Below the pieces are notes generated by a model. The model made no database searches. It was not told where the DNA came from and saw only the letters and a program-made list of their open reading frames with translations. From the NCBI GenBank assembly GCA_016710625.1, contig JADJVK010000013.1:1-64000 (forward strand): a stretch of 64,000 nt of DNA, given 5' to 3'. This DNA is from Saprospiraceae bacterium (GTDB taxonomy: Bacteria > Bacteroidota > Bacteroidia > Chitinophagales > Saprospiraceae). The translations under genes were made by a program, and so were the position numbers. Positions 62,672 to 64,000 of the stretch are shown piece by piece (positions within the stretch are counted from its first letter, which is position 1; every line of letters starts with the position of its first letter).

Positions 62672-64000
62672 TTACCATTCCAACATTTCCCCAATTACTT
62701 TACTCACTTTTTCAGCAGATAAAATCATCGTTTTTTCCAAAGTTTCATTTAAAGGAATAGCAGGCATATTTTCTGCTCCAATTGTTCGTACTGGTGCATC
62801 CAAAAATTTGAAACAATTTTCAGATATTCGGGCAGCAATGCTTTGTGCAAAAGTGTTATTCACTGGCTCTTCTGTTACGATTAAGACCTTTCCATGTTTT
62901 TTGGAAAGTTCAAAAATACGATCGGTATCCAATGGATATATTGTCCTTAAATCCAAGATTTCTACTTTCCCATCATAATTTTTCGATGCATTTAAAGCCC
63001 AATGAACACCCATACCGTAGGCAATCACCAAAAGGCTTTCTCCTTTTCTAACCAATTCATCATTAGCAGTTTGCACCACATTTGCAACCCCAAAAGGCAA
63101 AATATAATCTTCATCTGGCTCAATAGTTTTTGCCATTTCTGTTCCAGCCACTTTCGACCAATACAAACCTTTGTGTTCCAACATGACCACTGGATTCGGG
63201 TCGTAATAAGCAGCTTTCATCAAACCTTTCAAATCAGCACCATTACTCGGATAAGCAATTTTTATTCCCCTGATATTTGCTAAAACGGATTCTACACTTG
63301 ACGAATGATAAGGTCCACCACTGCCATAAGCACCGATGGGTACCCTCAAAATCATACTAACGGGCCATTTACCATTACTCAAATAATAGGATCTGCTGAC
63401 CTCAGTAAACAACTGGTTCAAACCAGGCCAAATATAATCAGCAAACTGGACTTCCACAATTGGTTTTAAGCCAGCAACAGACATCCCAACGGTACTACCT
63501 ACGATAAAAGCCTCTTGAATAGGCGTATTGAAAACCCGATTATCACCATATTTTTGAGCTAAGGTAGCAGCTTCACGAAATACGCCACCCAATCTTTTCC
63601 CTACATCCTGCCCATATAATAAACATTCTTTATGCTTCACCATCAATCCATTGATTGCGAACACGGCAGAATCCACCATTACTGTTGGCTCTTTTCCTTC
63701 AGGAGCTCTATTTCCTGTTTCTTCTAAGATTGGAGTTGGTGCAAAATCATAATTAAATAAATCTTCTGGTCTAGGATTTTCAGCATTTTTTGCAGCTTCA
63801 AAATCCTTTTCTACCAACTCCATTGATTCTTTCTCAATTGCTTCTAAAACATATTGCTCGACACCTAATTCTAATATAGCATTTTTCAACTTTGGATATG
63901 GGTCTCTCGATTGATGCTCTTCTAAATCATCCCGATACCATTCTTTTCTAACTCCAGAAGTGTGGTGATTGAGCAAGGGTACTTTTGCATGCAATAAAAA
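62672..64000 (-). CDS. 2-oxoacid dehydrogenase E1 component, alpha/beta fusion (5' end outside window)
   Basis: Thiamine-diphosphate E1 subunit of a pyruvate or branched-chain 2-oxoacid dehydrogenase complex. The frame stays open to the window edge; the listed sequence begins in the end of an E1-alpha part (KVPLLNHHTSGVRKEWYRDDLEEHQ, ...DPYPKLKNAILE) and passes without a stop into a full E1-beta part (AVFAINGLMVKHKECLLYGQDVG, FNTPIQEAFIVGSTVGMSVAGLKPIVEVQFADYIWPG, LRVPIGAYGSGGPYHSSSVE, KVEILDLRTIYPLD, FKFLDAPVRTIGAENMPAIP). So alpha and beta are fused, as in many Bacteroidota. Which 2-oxoacid is used cannot be told. The TTG at 63994 is not the start. Confidence 0.9.
   Translation of the reverse strand, partial: FLLHAKVPLLNHHTSGVRKEWYRDDLEEHQSRDPYPKLKNAILELGVEQYVLEAIEKESMELVEKDFEAAKNAENPRPEDLFNYDFAPTPILEETGNRAPEGKEPTVMVDSAVFAINGLMVKHKECLLYGQDVGKRLGGVFREAATLAQKYGDNRVFNTPIQEAFIVGSTVGMSVAGLKPIVEVQFADYIWPGLNQLFTEVSRSYYLSNGKWPVSMILRVPIGAYGSGGPYHSSSVESVLANIRGIKIAYPSNGADLKGLMKAAYYDPNPVVMLEHKGLYWSKVAGTEMAKTIEPDEDYILPFGVANVVQTANDELVRKGESLLVIAYGMGVHWALNASKNYDGKVEILDLRTIYPLDTDRIFELSKKHGKVLIVTEEPVNNTFAQSIAARISENCFKFLDAPVRTIGAENMPAIPLNETLEKTMILSAEKVSKVIGEMLEW

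Overview
The window looks like a piece of an AT-rich Bacteroidota chromosome. Evidence for this includes type IX secretion (gliding-type) C-terminal sorting domains, SprB-like and SdrD-B-like surface proteins, a type III glutamine synthetase, DUF5777 and DUF5686 outer-membrane proteins, LytTR two-component systems, a fused E1 alpha/beta ketoacid dehydrogenase and TAnnTTTG-type -7 boxes. The exact order cannot be told from this sequence. No insertion sequence, phage, CRISPR array, tRNA or rRNA was recognised.

Layout. 1-1.2 kb: remnant of an NAD(P)-binding epimerase-like gene plus a small membrane protein. 1.5-10.1 kb (minus): two large, related surface proteins (A and B), each split by frameshifts. 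B carries four 73-residue tandem repeats. 10.4-13.0 kb: a LytTR regulator and TPR histidine kinase. 13.3-16.2 kb: pgi-manA. 16.5-21.9 kb (plus): oligopeptidase B, YbaB, a LamG/T9SS protein (broken), a nucleoside phosphorylase and a beta-barrel. 22.1-28.2 kb: a 1042-residue exported coiled coil and a DUF5686 protein. 28.5-35.8 kb (minus): TPR protein, gyrA (broken three times), small membrane protein, DUF1080, dihaem peroxidase and FolD. 36.1-47.9 kb (plus): GMC oxidoreductase, S41 peptidase, a 7-helix protein, NhaD, MATE, an IgGFc-binding/T9SS protein and GlnN. 48.2-53.7 kb: GT2 (broken), lipoprotein, GH92 alpha-mannosidase (broken) and MscS. 53.8-59.8 kb (minus): cytochrome c-YceI-DUF5777 operon next to a YceI-propeller kinase-LytTR operon. 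59.9-64 kb: beta-barrel, DUF1801, three small lipoproteins including a Kunitz/BPTI-domain protein, and the 5'-truncated E1 dehydrogenase.

The main caution is sequence quality or decay. At least ten reading frames are interrupted by single-base indels, often in short homopolymers, or by single-codon nonsense changes. Affected genes include the normally essential gyrA and the 3' end of manA. This pattern suits sequencing or assembly error better than biology, and fragments are annotated separately with the joins described.

The most interesting biology I could find: (i) a Kunitz-type inhibitor lipoprotein; (ii) a repeated TTTCATCACC site upstream of both the LytTR system and surface protein B, suggesting that the regulator controls the adhesin; (iii) a shared 324-residue C-terminal module with an unusual Cys-Pro tail on A and B, followed by terminators with conserved loops and covarying stems; (iv) a mixed 11/18-residue coiled-coil repeat; (v) two YceI genes bracketing a propeller histidine kinase system and a cytochrome c/DUF5777 operon.
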